From: Nitratireductor aestuarii
GTDB taxonomy: Bacteria > Pseudomonadota > Alphaproteobacteria > Rhizobiales > Rhizobiaceae
DNA: 64,000 nt
Assembly: GCF_014641695.1 (NCBI RefSeq)
Contig: NZ_BMIF01000012.1
Coordinates: 56,875 to 120,874, forward strand
Direction of reading: 5' to 3'
Shown here one piece after another: positions 1-8,769 of the stretch. Numbering within the stretch: position 1 is the stretch's first letter; every line of letters begins with the position of its first letter. A model generated the notes under the pieces. It saw nothing but the letters and a program-made list of their open reading frames with translations, ran no database searches and had not been told where the DNA came from. A program made the position numbers and the translations under genes.

Positions 1-3
1 TCG

Positions 4-1596
4 TCATTCAAACCACAGGCCCGCGAGGTCATGCCCCACGTAGAAGCTTGGCGTCAGGGTGTAGCCCTTGAGGTTGGCGGGGAGGGCGACGATCCGCTCG
101 CCGCGGAAGAGGTGCAGGAAGGTCGATTGCCCCATGATCCGCTTCTGCAGCTCCTTGACCAGCTCGCCACGCTTCTCCGGGTCCAGCTCGACTCTCTGGG
201 CCTCAAACAGGCGGTCCGCCTCAGGATCATTGAAGCCGGAGTAATTCGCAGGCGAGTCCGAAACGTATTTCAGCAGAGCCTCTGTGGCGTCGTCGCTGGG
301 CGGCGCGTTGAGGTCATAGGCAATGTCGAAACTGCCATCCTTCAGCGCCTGGAAGTAGGCCGCATTGTCCACCGGAACCATCTCGACATCAGCGCCGATC
401 TGCCGCCACTGGTCGATGGCGAAGACGCCGATGATCTGGTAGGGGTCCTGGATGTTACGATTAACAAACCGTACCTTTACCCCCGTAGCACCAGCCTCCT
501 CCAGAAGCTTGCGGGCTTCAGCACGACGCGCCTCGATGTCCGGACCGTAGCCGGGCAATTCCGCCAGCTCATCCGGCTTGATCGCATATTGGTGGCTCGG
601 CCGCAGGATCGTGCCGATGTAACCGGCGCTGGTCAGCTTCGAGATATTTTGCTGACCGGTTTTCCGATCAATGGCGAGATCGAACGCCTTCCTGACGCGG
701 GGGTCGTTAAAGGGCGGCTTGCGGGTATTGAGGACGACGCCATTGACGGTGCCGGACTCGGTGATCTGGAATACGGTCTTGTCGCCACGCGCTTCCGCTA
801 TGCGGTCACGCTGTGGTGGGGTGATGAAGCGCAGGTTCGCGTCCGCCTGGCCGCTGGCAATGGCGTTGACCGCGCCCGGACCGTCAACAGTGATCACCTT
901 GAAGCCGTCGAGATAGGGCTGCCCTTCGCGGAAATAGTCGGCGAACCGCTCGCCCGTCCAATGGGATCCCTGAACGTGTTCCTTGAACACGAACGGTCCG
1001 CTGCCCATGACTTCGGTGGCTGGCAGCTTTGGATCCTTGGCGAGGGTCTCATCGGAGTAGATGCAGTTCCAAGGGCTGGCAAAGAGTTCCAACGTCCCGG
1101 GCTGCGCCTTGGCCATCTTGAATGCTACCGTCGTGTCATCCACCACCTCGATGTCGGCGATGTTCTCGAAACTGCTGGCGCGGACAGAAACCACACCCTC
1201 CGGAGGATTGCGCAACCGGTCGTAGGTCGCCTTGACGTCCTCTGCCGTCAGCGCGCTGCCATCATGGAACTTGATGTTCGGGTGCAGCTTGAAGGTAAAC
1301 GTGAGCTGGTCATCGGACACGGTCCATTCGGCTGCGGCATTGCCTTTGACGGCGGGATATTTCTCGGGATCAAACTCGAGCAGCGTCGAATAGTGCGGCG
1401 CGATATAGGTCAGATCCGTGATGGAAGTCGCCGCATGGCAGTCATAGGTGTTGGGCGTTCCGGCCATCACCAGTGTCAGCGTTCCGCCCTGCTTGGGCTG
1501 TGACTGCGCCAGAACAGAACCTGGAAGAATAACAGCCAGTATTGCAAGGCTGCTGATTGCCGTTGCGGGCCTGAACTTCAGTCGTTGCGAAGACAT
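4..1596 (-). CDS. ABC transporter substrate-binding protein, family 5 (peptide/opine/nickel type), copy 1
   Basis: 530-residue periplasmic binding protein of the SBP_bac_5 family, which delivers peptides, opines, glycosides or metal chelates to Dpp/Opp-type ABC permeases. It starts with a Sec signal peptide (basic start, hydrophobic stretch about residues 12-30, likely cut after VLA) followed by the family-typical GGTLTL strand. The ATG at 1594-1596 has a strong GGGAGGAAG ribosome binding site. It lies 12 bp downstream of a near-duplicate (1609-3198) in the same leftward operon; the two proteins share long identical stretches, for example near their C-termini (GYTLTPSFYVGHDL). No permease follows before the window edge, so the SBP-less Dpp operon at 10422-14338 is the likely partner (inference). 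Substrate unknown. Confidence 0.93.
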   Translation of the reverse strand: MSSQRLKFRPATAISSLAILAVILPGSVLAQSQPKQGGTLTLVMAGTPNTYDCHAATSITDLTYIAPHYSTLLEFDPEKYPAVKGNAAAEWTVSDDQLTFTFKLHPNIKFHDGSALTAEDVKATYDRLRNPPEGVVSVRASSFENIADIEVVDDTTVAFKMAKAQPGTLELFASPWNCIYSDETLAKDPKLPATEVMGSGPFVFKEHVQGSHWTGERFADYFREGQPYLDGFKVITVDGPGAVNAIASGQADANLRFITPPQRDRIAEARGDKTVFQITESGTVNGVVLNTRKPPFNDPRVRKAFDLAIDRKTGQQNISKLTSAGYIGTILRPSHQYAIKPDELAELPGYGPDIEARRAEARKLLEEAGATGVKVRFVNRNIQDPYQIIGVFAIDQWRQIGADVEMVPVDNAAYFQALKDGSFDIAYDLNAPPSDDATEALLKYVSDSPANYSGFNDPEADRLFEAQRVELDPEKRGELVKELQKRIMGQSTFLHLFRGERIVALPANLKGYTLTPSFYVGHDLAGLWFE

Positions 1597-1608
1597 TGAC
1601 TTCCTCCC

Positions 1609-3198
1609 TCACTCATCAAACCAGAGGCCGGACAAGTCGTGACCGACGTAAAAACTTGGCGTGAGCGTGTAGCCTTTGAGATTGGCGGGCATCGCGACGA
1701 TGCGCTCTCCGCGGAAGAGGTGCAGGAACGTCGACTGACCCATGATCCGCTTCTGCAGTTCACGGACGAGTTCACCACGCTTTTCGCGGTCGAGCTCGAC
1801 TTTCTGAGCCTCGAAGAGCTGGTCAACCTCGGGGTCAGAGAAGCCGGTGTAATTTGCCGGCGAGTCGCTGATGTACTTCATCAGCCCTTCCGTCGCATCG
1901 TCGCTGGGCGGTGCGTTGAGGTCGAAGGCGATATCGAAGTTGCGATCCTTCAGCGCCTGAAAATAGGAGGCATTGTCGACCTGTGACATCTCCACGTCGA
2001 AGCCCACCTGACGCCACTGGTCGACCAGGAAGACGCCGATGATCTGATAGGGATCCTGGATGTTGCGGTTGACGAACTTCACCTTGAGGTTGGTGGCCCC
2101 AGCCTCCTCCAGCAGCTTGCGCGCTTCCGCCCGGCGAGCCTCCATGTCCGGGCCATACCCCGGCAGTTCGGCCAGTTCTTCAGCCTTCAGCGCATATTCA
2201 TGGCTCGGCCGCAGAATGGACCCGATATAGCCGGCACTGGTGATCTTCGAGAGGTTCTCCTGGCCACCCTTGCGGTCGATGGCGAGATCCAGCGCCTTGC
2301 GGACACGCGGATCATCGAAGGGTTTGCGCTGTGTATTGACGGTGATCATGTTGACCGTGCCGCCTTCCGTCGACTGGAAGACTGTCTTGTCACCGCGAGC
2401 TTCGGCAATGCGGTCGCGCTGCGGCGGCGTGAGCAGGCGGAAGTTCGCGTGAGCCTGGCCGCTGGCGATCGCATTGACGGCGCCGGGGCCGTCGACGGTA
2501 ATGACCTTGAAGCCGTCAAGGTACGGCTGGCCGTCGCGGAAGTAGTCATCAAACTTGTGGCCGGTCCAGTGCGAGCCCTGCACGTGTTCATCGAAGACGA
2601 ACGGTCCGCTGCCCATGACTTCGGTGATGGGCAGTTTTGGATCCTTGGCGAGTATTTCGTCGGAATAGATGCAGTTCCACGGGCTGGCGAAGAGTTCTTC
2701 CGTCCCCGGCTGCGCGACCTTCATCTTGAAGACGACGGTCGTGTCATCAACCGCTTCAATACTGTCGATATTCTCAAAGCTGCTGGCGCGGACGGAAACG
2801 ACACCTTCCGGCGGCTCACGCAGTCTTTCATAGGTTGCCTTCACATCTTCAGCAGTGAGCGCGGTCCCGTCGTGGAACTTGATGTTTGGGTGCAGCTTGA
2901 AGGTGAAGGTGAGCTGGTCATCCGAAATGGACCATTCGGCGGCCGCATTTCCTTTGACTGCTGGATAGTTCGCCGCGTCAAACTCCAGCAGGGTGGAGTA
3001 ATGGGGCGCAAGATAGGTGAGGTCGGTGATCGAGGTGGCTGCATGGCAGTCGTAGGTATTTGGTGTGCCTGCCATCACAAGTGTAAGAACGCCGCCGGAT
3101 TTGGGCTGGCCCTGGGCCAGTGCAATGTCGGCCGCGCTGATGAGAATAACGGCAGTTCCAGCCGTCAGTCGCAATGCATGATTGATATTCAACTTCAT
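1609..3198 (-). CDS. ABC transporter substrate-binding protein, family 5, copy 2
   Basis: 529-residue paralogue of the adjacent binding protein and first gene of the leftward pair. The signal peptide (MKLNINHALRLTAGTAVILI..., cut near IALA/QG) is exported by Sec. The ATG at 3196-3198 is preferred over upstream in-frame starts because GGAGGAGGG lies 7 bp before it and the signal peptide begins there. Mature domains align along the full length with copy 1, so this is a tandem duplication that has diverged mildly, which suggests two related ligands or affinities. The upstream region shared with the divergent enolase-superfamily gene contains an 8-bp inverted repeat. Ligand class cannot be told from sequence; family members bind oligopeptides, opines and organic acids as well. 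Confidence 0.93.
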   Translation of the reverse strand: MKLNINHALRLTAGTAVILISAADIALAQGQPKSGGVLTLVMAGTPNTYDCHAATSITDLTYLAPHYSTLLEFDAANYPAVKGNAAAEWSISDDQLTFTFKLHPNIKFHDGTALTAEDVKATYERLREPPEGVVSVRASSFENIDSIEAVDDTTVVFKMKVAQPGTEELFASPWNCIYSDEILAKDPKLPITEVMGSGPFVFDEHVQGSHWTGHKFDDYFRDGQPYLDGFKVITVDGPGAVNAIASGQAHANFRLLTPPQRDRIAEARGDKTVFQSTEGGTVNMITVNTQRKPFDDPRVRKALDLAIDRKGGQENLSKITSAGYIGSILRPSHEYALKAEELAELPGYGPDMEARRAEARKLLEEAGATNLKVKFVNRNIQDPYQIIGVFLVDQWRQVGFDVEMSQVDNASYFQALKDRNFDIAFDLNAPPSDDATEGLMKYISDSPANYTGFSDPEVDQLFEAQKVELDREKRGELVRELQKRIMGQSTFLHLFRGERIVAMPANLKGYTLTPSFYVGHDLSGLWFDE

Positions 3199-3493
3199 AT
3201 TGACCCCTCCTCCAAGGGTAGATTTTACCTGTCCAAGACATCGCAAGATGACTTGAAGTGCAGAAATCTTTCTTCTGAAGCGAATTAAGTTCGACTTTTA
3301 TTGTTTGTATGAAGTGTCGTTCATTTCTCCTGCCTCAACAGGATCGCGATGATTTTATTATTGCCTGATTTTGAGGCATGTACAGCGGAATGTCCTGCAA
3401 ATTGGTCAGATTTCTCATAGTGGAACGCAAGGCCTTTGACGGCTCTTTGCTTTGCCGACAGTCTTAGGGCCACCTGATCCAATGGAGGCTCCA
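3199..3493. promoter_or_regulatory. Divergent intergenic region with inverted repeat TGCCTCAA-N32-TTGAGGCA
   Basis: This 295-bp stretch separates the leftward binding-protein operon from the rightward enolase-superfamily gene and is AT-richer than its surroundings, as expected for a double promoter. A perfect 8-bp inverted repeat lies at 3331-3338 and 3371-3378. It could be an operator or a looping site for the LysR protein encoded at 4729-5673, but nothing ties it to a regulator except position. No convincing gene is seen here. Confidence 0.35.
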
Positions 3494-4669
3494 ATGGTGA
3501 TCGAGCGAATTGAAATCTTCATCACCGAGCTGCCCACGCGCATCCAGCGCACGTTCTCGAGCGGCAGCTATGACACGGGTGCATCCAAGGATGCGCTGGG
3601 AAAACCCGTTCTCGTCAAACTGCATGCGGACGGGGTCACCGGTTACGGCCAGATCAGGGCCATCAGCCCCGGCCATTTCGTTGCAGATACCGTGCACAGC
3701 ATGGTTGCCGCGATCCGGGACATCTACGGTCCGCTTCTGAAAAACCGCAAGCTGGGCGACTTTGAAGGCGCACATCAGGCCTTCGACAGCAGGCTTGCCG
3801 GCAACCCTGCGGCCCGCGCCGTGCTGGACATTGCGTTGCATGATGCTTGGGGTAAGGCGCTCGGTGTGCCGGTTCATCAATTGCTGGGAGGATGCTGCCA
3901 GCCGCAACTGCCGATCGAATGGTCCGTCAGCTTTTCCGACGATGTCTCAGTCATGATCGAGGAAGCCAGGCGTGCCGTGGAGGAATATGGCATCAAGGTC
4001 CTCTGCTTGAAGGCCGCAGGTCCGCAAGGTTGGCGTCGCGACGTGCGCAATTTCGAGGCAGTGCGCAACGCTCTGGGCTTTGACGTTGTCATCGGTGTCG
4101 ATCCAAATACGGGCTGGAGCTACAGCGACACCATCGCCTTCATGGAAGCGGTCCGGCCTCTGGATCTTGGCTATATCGAGCAGCCGACAGGTCGCAGGGA
4201 CATCGCGACACTCGCGGCCATCCGCGACAAGGCAGCCGGCGTTCCGGTGATGGCGGACGAGAGCCTGTTCACCATCGAGGATGCCTTCCAGCTCGCTCAG
4301 TGCCGCGCCGTCGACGTCTTCTGTATCAAGCTCTACAAGGTCGGTGGCCTGACGCCGGCGCGTAAGATTTCAGCCATCGCAGAAGCCGCCGGCGTGAAGC
4401 TGAATAGTGGTGGACTTGCCGTCCAGTCGCAGCTGGAGGCCGCTGCCTCGGCCCATTTCTGCGCGTCCATTCCGGCAACCCGCATGTTCGGCGCGGCCGA
4501 ATTTGCCTTTGCCCTTGGGGGGGCTGGAAGAGATCCGCTTGTCGGCGAACCCGCCATTGAGCTCGTGGACGGAATGGTCACCGTCCCCACCGGGCCGGGG
4601 CTGGGCGTCATCATCGACGAAGATGCCCTTGAGCGGCATACGATCCACCGGACCGAGATCCGGCTCTAG
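3494..4669 (+). CDS. Enolase-superfamily enzyme (mandelate racemase/muconate lactonizing family), copy 1
   Basis: 391-residue MR/MLE-type protein. Enzymes of this family take a proton alpha to a carboxylate with Mg2+ help and then racemise, dehydrate or cycloisomerise. Visible elements: capping domain (1-130), then the barrel with VLCLKAAG (a single Lys where the MLE subgroup has KxK), metal ligands Asp203 (VDPNTGW), Glu229 (YIEQP) and Asp255 (MADES), and the Lys of CIKLYKVGG. The start at 3494 is chosen because GGAGG lies 5 bp upstream and the N-terminus then matches the paralogue at 28862-30031 (both carry RIE...R-IQR and GPYDTGA-like segments). It stands divergent to the binding proteins and upstream of LysR. 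The reaction is unknown; a lactonase, dehydratase or racemase role is equally possible. Confidence 0.88.
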   Translation: MVIERIEIFITELPTRIQRTFSSGSYDTGASKDALGKPVLVKLHADGVTGYGQIRAISPGHFVADTVHSMVAAIRDIYGPLLKNRKLGDFEGAHQAFDSRLAGNPAARAVLDIALHDAWGKALGVPVHQLLGGCCQPQLPIEWSVSFSDDVSVMIEEARRAVEEYGIKVLCLKAAGPQGWRRDVRNFEAVRNALGFDVVIGVDPNTGWSYSDTIAFMEAVRPLDLGYIEQPTGRRDIATLAAIRDKAAGVPVMADESLFTIEDAFQLAQCRAVDVFCIKLYKVGGLTPARKISAIAEAAGVKLNSGGLAVQSQLEAAASAHFCASIPATRMFGAAEFAFALGGAGRDPLVGEPAIELVDGMVTVPTGPGLGVIIDEDALERHTIHRTEIRL

Positions 4670-4680
4670 ATCATTGTTTT

Positions 4681-4732
4681 AACGCAATTGCGGACGGAAA
4701 ACCGGTCCCCACTTTTCCTGGAATTGCTCTAA
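4681..4732. repeat. Intergenic palindromic repeat, copy 1
   Basis: Carries the core GGACGGAAAACCGGTCCCCA and continues ACTTTTCCTGGAATTGCTCT. The reverse complement matches the copies at 43784-43830, 43846-43892 and 55285-55333. It begins 12 bp after the stop of the preceding gene, between convergent genes, where it could act as a terminator or mRNA 3' stabiliser. Repeats of this type are widespread in rhizobial genomes (general knowledge; family name not assigned). Confidence 0.7.
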
Positions 4733-5673
4733 TCACCAGCAACACTGTTGGCGCCATTGCGCAGGGCTTCGCGTACTGCCGATGGTGTCAGGTGGGGCGC
4801 AGTCAGCGCAATGAAGTCGAGCACGAAGGGGCGGACATAGCCGGTACGGCGCAGTGCGATCGTCGACACGCTGGTTGGGAAAAGGTGGCTTGCGTCGCGC
4901 GCCTGCAGACCTTTGTCATGCTCGGGATCATAGGTGACGCTGGGCAGGATCGTCAGGCCCAGGCCCACGGATGCGTAGGTCTTGCAAACGTCGGCATCGA
5001 TGCCGGTCATGACGATGCTTGGCTTCAGGCCAGCCGCGTCGAAGGCTGCCATCACGCGCCACCGTCCCGTGTACCTCGGATCGTAGGCAATCAACGGATG
5101 GCGCGCGATGTCTTCTAGCGTCATGGTGGAACGTTCAAAGATCGGGTGATCCGCCCTTCCCACGATGCATCGGGTGAGCTCGACGCATGGAAGCCTGAGC
5201 AGCCGGGGAAAGGGCCGGATCGTCTGCGGACCAAAGGCCAGATCCGCATCGCCATTCTCCACCATTTCGCAAACCTGCTCGGGATCACCCTGTTTGAGGA
5301 TGAGCTGGACGGATGGGTATTGTCCGACGAATTGCTTTATCACATCCGGCAGGACATAGCGGGCCTGCGTATGCGTCGTCGCAATGACCAGCTGGCCACG
5401 GTCCCGGGACCGGCTTTCCTCCTTCAGGTTCTGCAGTCCCTCCATCTCGGAGATGATGCGCTCTGCTATGCCCACGACCTCGTGGCCAAGCGAGGTCAGG
5501 CCGATGATGCGGTTGCGCGTGCGCTCAAAGATCTCGAAGCCGAGCTCTTCCTCCAAGAGCTTGATCTGCTTGCTGACACCAGGCTGCGAGGTGTTCAGCG
5601 CGGTGGCGGCCGCCGACAGGTGATTGTTGTGGCGGACGATCTCGACGATGTACTTCATCTGCAGGATGTTCAT
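4729..5673 (-). CDS. LysR-family transcriptional regulator, CysB-like
   Basis: 314-residue LTTR. The N-terminal winged HTH (residues about 1-60: MNILQMKYIVEIVRHNNHLS, then QPGVSKQIKLLEEELG) resembles the CysB/Cbl branch in spacing and in the QPGVSKQI recognition helix. The rest is the periplasmic-binding-like effector domain. The internal ATG at 5671-5673 is chosen over an upstream in-frame start because it gives the standard LTTR N-terminus. It is divergent from the TcuA-like flavoprotein gene, the classical LTTR arrangement; in Salmonella the LysR TcuR sits in the same relation to tcuA (established knowledge). It therefore probably controls 5778-10191 in response to a small acid made or imported by this module (inference). 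Confidence 0.9.
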   Translation of the reverse strand: MNILQMKYIVEIVRHNNHLSAAATALNTSQPGVSKQIKLLEEELGFEIFERTRNRIIGLTSLGHEVVGIAERIISEMEGLQNLKEESRSRDRGQLVIATTHTQARYVLPDVIKQFVGQYPSVQLILKQGDPEQVCEMVENGDADLAFGPQTIRPFPRLLRLPCVELTRCIVGRADHPIFERSTMTLEDIARHPLIAYDPRYTGRWRVMAAFDAAGLKPSIVMTGIDADVCKTYASVGLGLTILPSVTYDPEHDKGLQARDASHLFPTSVSTIALRRTGYVRPFVLDFIALTAPHLTPSAVREALRNGANSVAGD

Positions 5674-5691
5674 GCCGAGTATATCTCTCCG

Positions 5692-5717
5692 AGAATACCA
5701 GGATTTCATCTTATTCT
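5692..5717. promoter_or_regulatory. Candidate LysR operator, AGAATA-N14-TATTCT
   Basis: Perfect 6-bp inverted repeat in the 104-bp gap between the LysR gene and the divergent flavoprotein gene. Its spacing is compatible with an LTTR recognition site, which is usually an interrupted palindrome of the T-N11-A kind. Assignment rests on position only. Confidence 0.35.
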
Positions 5718-5777
5718 TAGACTGCATACTGCTTGTTGGCTACCGTGCTCTTAAGAAAAAGCCGGGAGCGAGCTGTT

Positions 5778-7295
5778 ATGGAGCCGCGGAACCTCAAATC
5801 AAACTATGATGTAGTCGTTGTGGGAGGCGGGAACGCTGCCCTGTGCGCGGCCATTTCCGCAGCCGACGAAGGTGCGCGGGTTGTCCTGCTCGAGCGCGCT
5901 TCTGAGAGCGAACGCGGTGGCAACAGCACGTTTACCGACGGCAAGTATCGCGCCGTTTACAATGGCGTCGAGGATGTGGTGGCGCTTGCTCCGGGTCTGA
6001 CCGAAGACGAGATCGCCAACAGCGACTTCGGAGAATATACCGAGGCGGACTTCTTCGATGACATGATGCGGGTGACCCAGTACCGCACCGACCCTGACCT
6101 CTGCGAAATCCTGGTGCGTAGCAGCAGGGATATCCTGTTCTGGCTGAAGAAGAACGGCGTCCGCTTCATGCCCAATTTCGGCCGTCAGGCCTACCGGGTG
6201 GACGGCCGCTTCAAGTTCTGGGGCGGCACGACCCTCGTGGTCGCAGACGGCGGTCCGGGGCTGGTCGATGCGCTTTACAGAACGGCTGAGGCCAAGGGTG
6301 TTCATATCCTCTATGAGGCCTGGGTGCGGGAGTTGATCCATGACGACGTCAGCGGCACCTCCGGCGTCGTCGTCAAGGTCAACGACGAGATGCGCAGGAT
6401 CCACGCGGGAGCCGTCATCCTTGCCTGCGGCAGTTTCGAGGGCAATGCGGAGTGGCGCGCCCGCTATCTCGGGCCAGGCTGGGATCTCGCGAAGGTGCGC
6501 GGCAGTCGGTACAACACCGGCGATGGGCTGGCGATGGCGCTGAAGGCAGGGGCACAGCCCTATGGCCATTGGTCGGGCTGTCACGCCACGGCCTGGGAGC
6601 GTTACGCCGAAGATTTCGGCGACATGGCCGTAACGCCGCAATACCAGCGCCACAGCTATACTTTCGGTATCGTCGTCAACTCGGCCGGCCACCGCTTCAT
6701 CGATGAAGGCGCGGATTTCCGCAATTACACATACGCCAAATACGGGCAGGAAGTGCTTCGTCAGCCGGGCCAGGTGGCCTGGCAGATCTATGACGGCAAG
6801 GTGCTTCACCTGCTCACCGACGAATATCGCACGCGGCGCGTTACCAAGGTGCGTGCCGACACCCTCGAAGATCTGATCGCACAGCTCGATGAGGTGGATG
6901 GCGCGCAGCTCGCCCGGACAATCTCCGAGTTCAACGCGGCCGTGCGTAAGGACGTCGCGTTTGATCCCAACACCAAGGATGGACGCAGCGCTAACGGCCT
7001 TCCAGTACCGCGCAGCAACTGGGCCAATCCCATCGATACGCCGCCGTTCGAAGCCTATGCGGTGACCTGCGGCGTCACCTTCACCTTCGGCGGTGTTCGC
7101 ATTTCGACCGAAGGCCAGGTCATCGACACCAATCAGAGGCCGATCCGGGGGCTCTATGCCGCCGGCGAGATGGTCGGAGGACTGTTCTACTTCAACTATC
7201 CGGGCGCCAGCGGGCTCACCAGCGGATCGGTCTTCGGACGGCTTGCCGGACGCCACGCCGCACGCGCGGCCGTTGAGGGAAGGGTGCCTGCCTGA
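5778..7295 (+). CDS. FAD-dependent dehydrogenase, tricarballylate dehydrogenase (TcuA)-like
   Basis: 505-residue flavoprotein of the fumarate reductase/succinate dehydrogenase FAD family. The FAD Rossmann motif VVVGGGNAALCAA is at about residues 13-25, followed by the ERGGNSTFTDG segment that binds FAD near the active site in this family. The C-terminal GLYAAGEMVGGLFYFNYPGASGLTSG returns to FAD, as in TcuA. The start at 5778 is chosen for homology to TcuA-type N-termini; the GGGAGCGAG upstream is a modest RBS. TcuA oxidises tricarballylate to cis-aconitate and needs the TcuB electron carrier; no tcuB is present here, so acceptor and exact substrate are open. The two MmgE/PrpD genes that follow (a family that includes cis-aconitate decarboxylase and 2-methylcitrate dehydratase) fit a tricarboxylate-like substrate. 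Confidence 0.82.
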   Translation: MEPRNLKSNYDVVVVGGGNAALCAAISAADEGARVVLLERASESERGGNSTFTDGKYRAVYNGVEDVVALAPGLTEDEIANSDFGEYTEADFFDDMMRVTQYRTDPDLCEILVRSSRDILFWLKKNGVRFMPNFGRQAYRVDGRFKFWGGTTLVVADGGPGLVDALYRTAEAKGVHILYEAWVRELIHDDVSGTSGVVVKVNDEMRRIHAGAVILACGSFEGNAEWRARYLGPGWDLAKVRGSRYNTGDGLAMALKAGAQPYGHWSGCHATAWERYAEDFGDMAVTPQYQRHSYTFGIVVNSAGHRFIDEGADFRNYTYAKYGQEVLRQPGQVAWQIYDGKVLHLLTDEYRTRRVTKVRADTLEDLIAQLDEVDGAQLARTISEFNAAVRKDVAFDPNTKDGRSANGLPVPRSNWANPIDTPPFEAYAVTCGVTFTFGGVRISTEGQVIDTNQRPIRGLYAAGEMVGGLFYFNYPGASGLTSGSVFGRLAGRHAARAAVEGRVPA

Positions 7296-7353
7296 CGATT
7301 TAATTCTGTAGTGCGCCCCCAGGTGGGCGGCTATTCTGAGGAGGAGAATTGCC

Positions 7354-8751
7354 GTGAACGTTGCCGTTACCCAACCCCCAGTAACGCGTACCCTGGCAGA
7401 GTTCGCCGTGGGCCTGCGCTACGAAGACCTGCCAGTCGAAACGATCGAATTCGCCAAGCAGTGCATTCTCGATAGCCTCGCCTGCGGCATCTATGGATCG
7501 ACAATGCCGTGGAGCCACTCCGTTGCACGTGTGGTCCAGAGCCTGGGCCAGGCGCAGACGGCAAGTGTCTGGGGCATGCGCCAGAAGGGTGACCCGCTTG
7601 GCGTCGTGTTCGTCAACGGCACGTCCGCGCAGGGTTTCGAGCTCGATGACTGCCACGACCAGTCCATGTCGCATTATGGTGCGGGCGTGGTGCCACCGGT
7701 TGTAGCCGCAGCCGAAGGGCTGGGCAGTTTCAACGGACGCGACATGATCCTTGCTACCGTCGTCGGCTATGAGCTTGGCACGCGCATCGGCAATACGGTG
7801 AGCCCCAGCGCTTTCCATCGCGGTTTCCATCCCTGCGGCCTGACCAGCACCTTCGCTTCCGCGGCCACGACCGGAAAGATCCTCGGTCTAGATGCAGACC
7901 AGTTCGTCAGTGCGCTGGGCCTGGCCGGTTCACAGGCAGCGGGACTGATGGCCTCCCAGTTCGGCGCGATGGCAAAGCGCTTCCACTCCGGCAAGGCAGC
8001 TCAGAACGGCATCATCGCGGCCATGTGCGCACGGGAAGGGCTGACGGGCGTCCGCGACGTGCTCGAAGCTCCTTACGGCGGCTTCTGCTCCACCTATTCG
8101 GAGAAGTATGACCTGAGCTGGGCCACCAATGGGCTCGGCAGCGAATTCGAAATGCTCAAGAACGGCTTCAAGCGCTATTCTTCGCTGGCAAGCAGCCACA
8201 CGTCCGTCGACGCCATGCAGGCGCTGCGCGAGAAGCACGGCATCACCGCCGATGATGTCGAGAAGGTCGTCATCGCCACGACCAAGATGGTCCATGTGCA
8301 CTGCGGCTGGCCCTACGTGCCAAAGGAAACCATCACGGCGCAGATGAACCTGCCATACACTGCAGCGGTCACCCTGCTCGAGGGCAACGCCTTCATCGAC
8401 CAATATGTCGACGAGAAGCTGCGCGACCCGAAGATCCTTGATCTGGCAAACCGCATTGAGGTTGTGATCGATCCGGAACTGGATGCGGGCGGGCCCCATG
8501 AGATGCGTGCCGTGCGCGCCACCGTCAAGCTGAAGGACGGCCGGGTGCTGGAAGAATCCGTCACCTATCGCAGCGGCCATTGGCGCAATCCGATCCCACC
8601 GGAAGCCTTGAAGGAAAAGTTCCGCGACCTGGCGGGCCGGGTGCTGAAGGCTGAGGCCGTCAAGACGATAGAGGACATCGTCAGCAGCCTCGATCAGCAG
8701 GAGAGCCCCGGTGCAAGGTTGGGTGTCGCGTTGCAGGACCTCCGCGACTGA
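7354..8751 (+). CDS. MmgE/PrpD family protein, copy 1
   Basis: 465-residue member of the MmgE/PrpD fold, which covers 2-methylcitrate dehydratase, cis-aconitate decarboxylase and iminodisuccinate epimerase. Family hallmarks are visible: ELDDCHDQSMSHYGAG (Asp/His region near residues 90-105), FHRGFHPCGLTSTF near 150, and AKRFHSGKAAQNG near 208-220, containing the basic active-site residues. It starts at a GTG with a very strong GAGGAGGAG RBS. It lies 58 bp after the flavoprotein and 18 bp before a second family member (8770), so all three are probably co-transcribed. Which reaction it performs cannot be read from sequence; lyase, dehydratase or epimerase action on a polycarboxylate is the safest statement. 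Confidence 0.88.
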   Translation: MNVAVTQPPVTRTLAEFAVGLRYEDLPVETIEFAKQCILDSLACGIYGSTMPWSHSVARVVQSLGQAQTASVWGMRQKGDPLGVVFVNGTSAQGFELDDCHDQSMSHYGAGVVPPVVAAAEGLGSFNGRDMILATVVGYELGTRIGNTVSPSAFHRGFHPCGLTSTFASAATTGKILGLDADQFVSALGLAGSQAAGLMASQFGAMAKRFHSGKAAQNGIIAAMCAREGLTGVRDVLEAPYGGFCSTYSEKYDLSWATNGLGSEFEMLKNGFKRYSSLASSHTSVDAMQALREKHGITADDVEKVVIATTKMVHVHCGWPYVPKETITAQMNLPYTAAVTLLEGNAFIDQYVDEKLRDPKILDLANRIEVVIDPELDAGGPHEMRAVRATVKLKDGRVLEESVTYRSGHWRNPIPPEALKEKFRDLAGRVLKAEAVKTIEDIVSSLDQQESPGARLGVALQDLRD

Positions 8752-8769
8752 GTAGGTAGGACCAGAAGA

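Noticed and set aside
31..1503. Long open frame opposite the first binding-protein gene
   Set aside because: High-GC antisense shadow of the leftward gene; no RBS, no recognisable domain, composition typical of complementary-strand translation. The same applies to 2200-3288 (+), 5799-7256 (-), 7930-9297 (-), 11730-12806 (-), 44369-45631 (-), 45523-46995 (-) and 47194-48297 (-).
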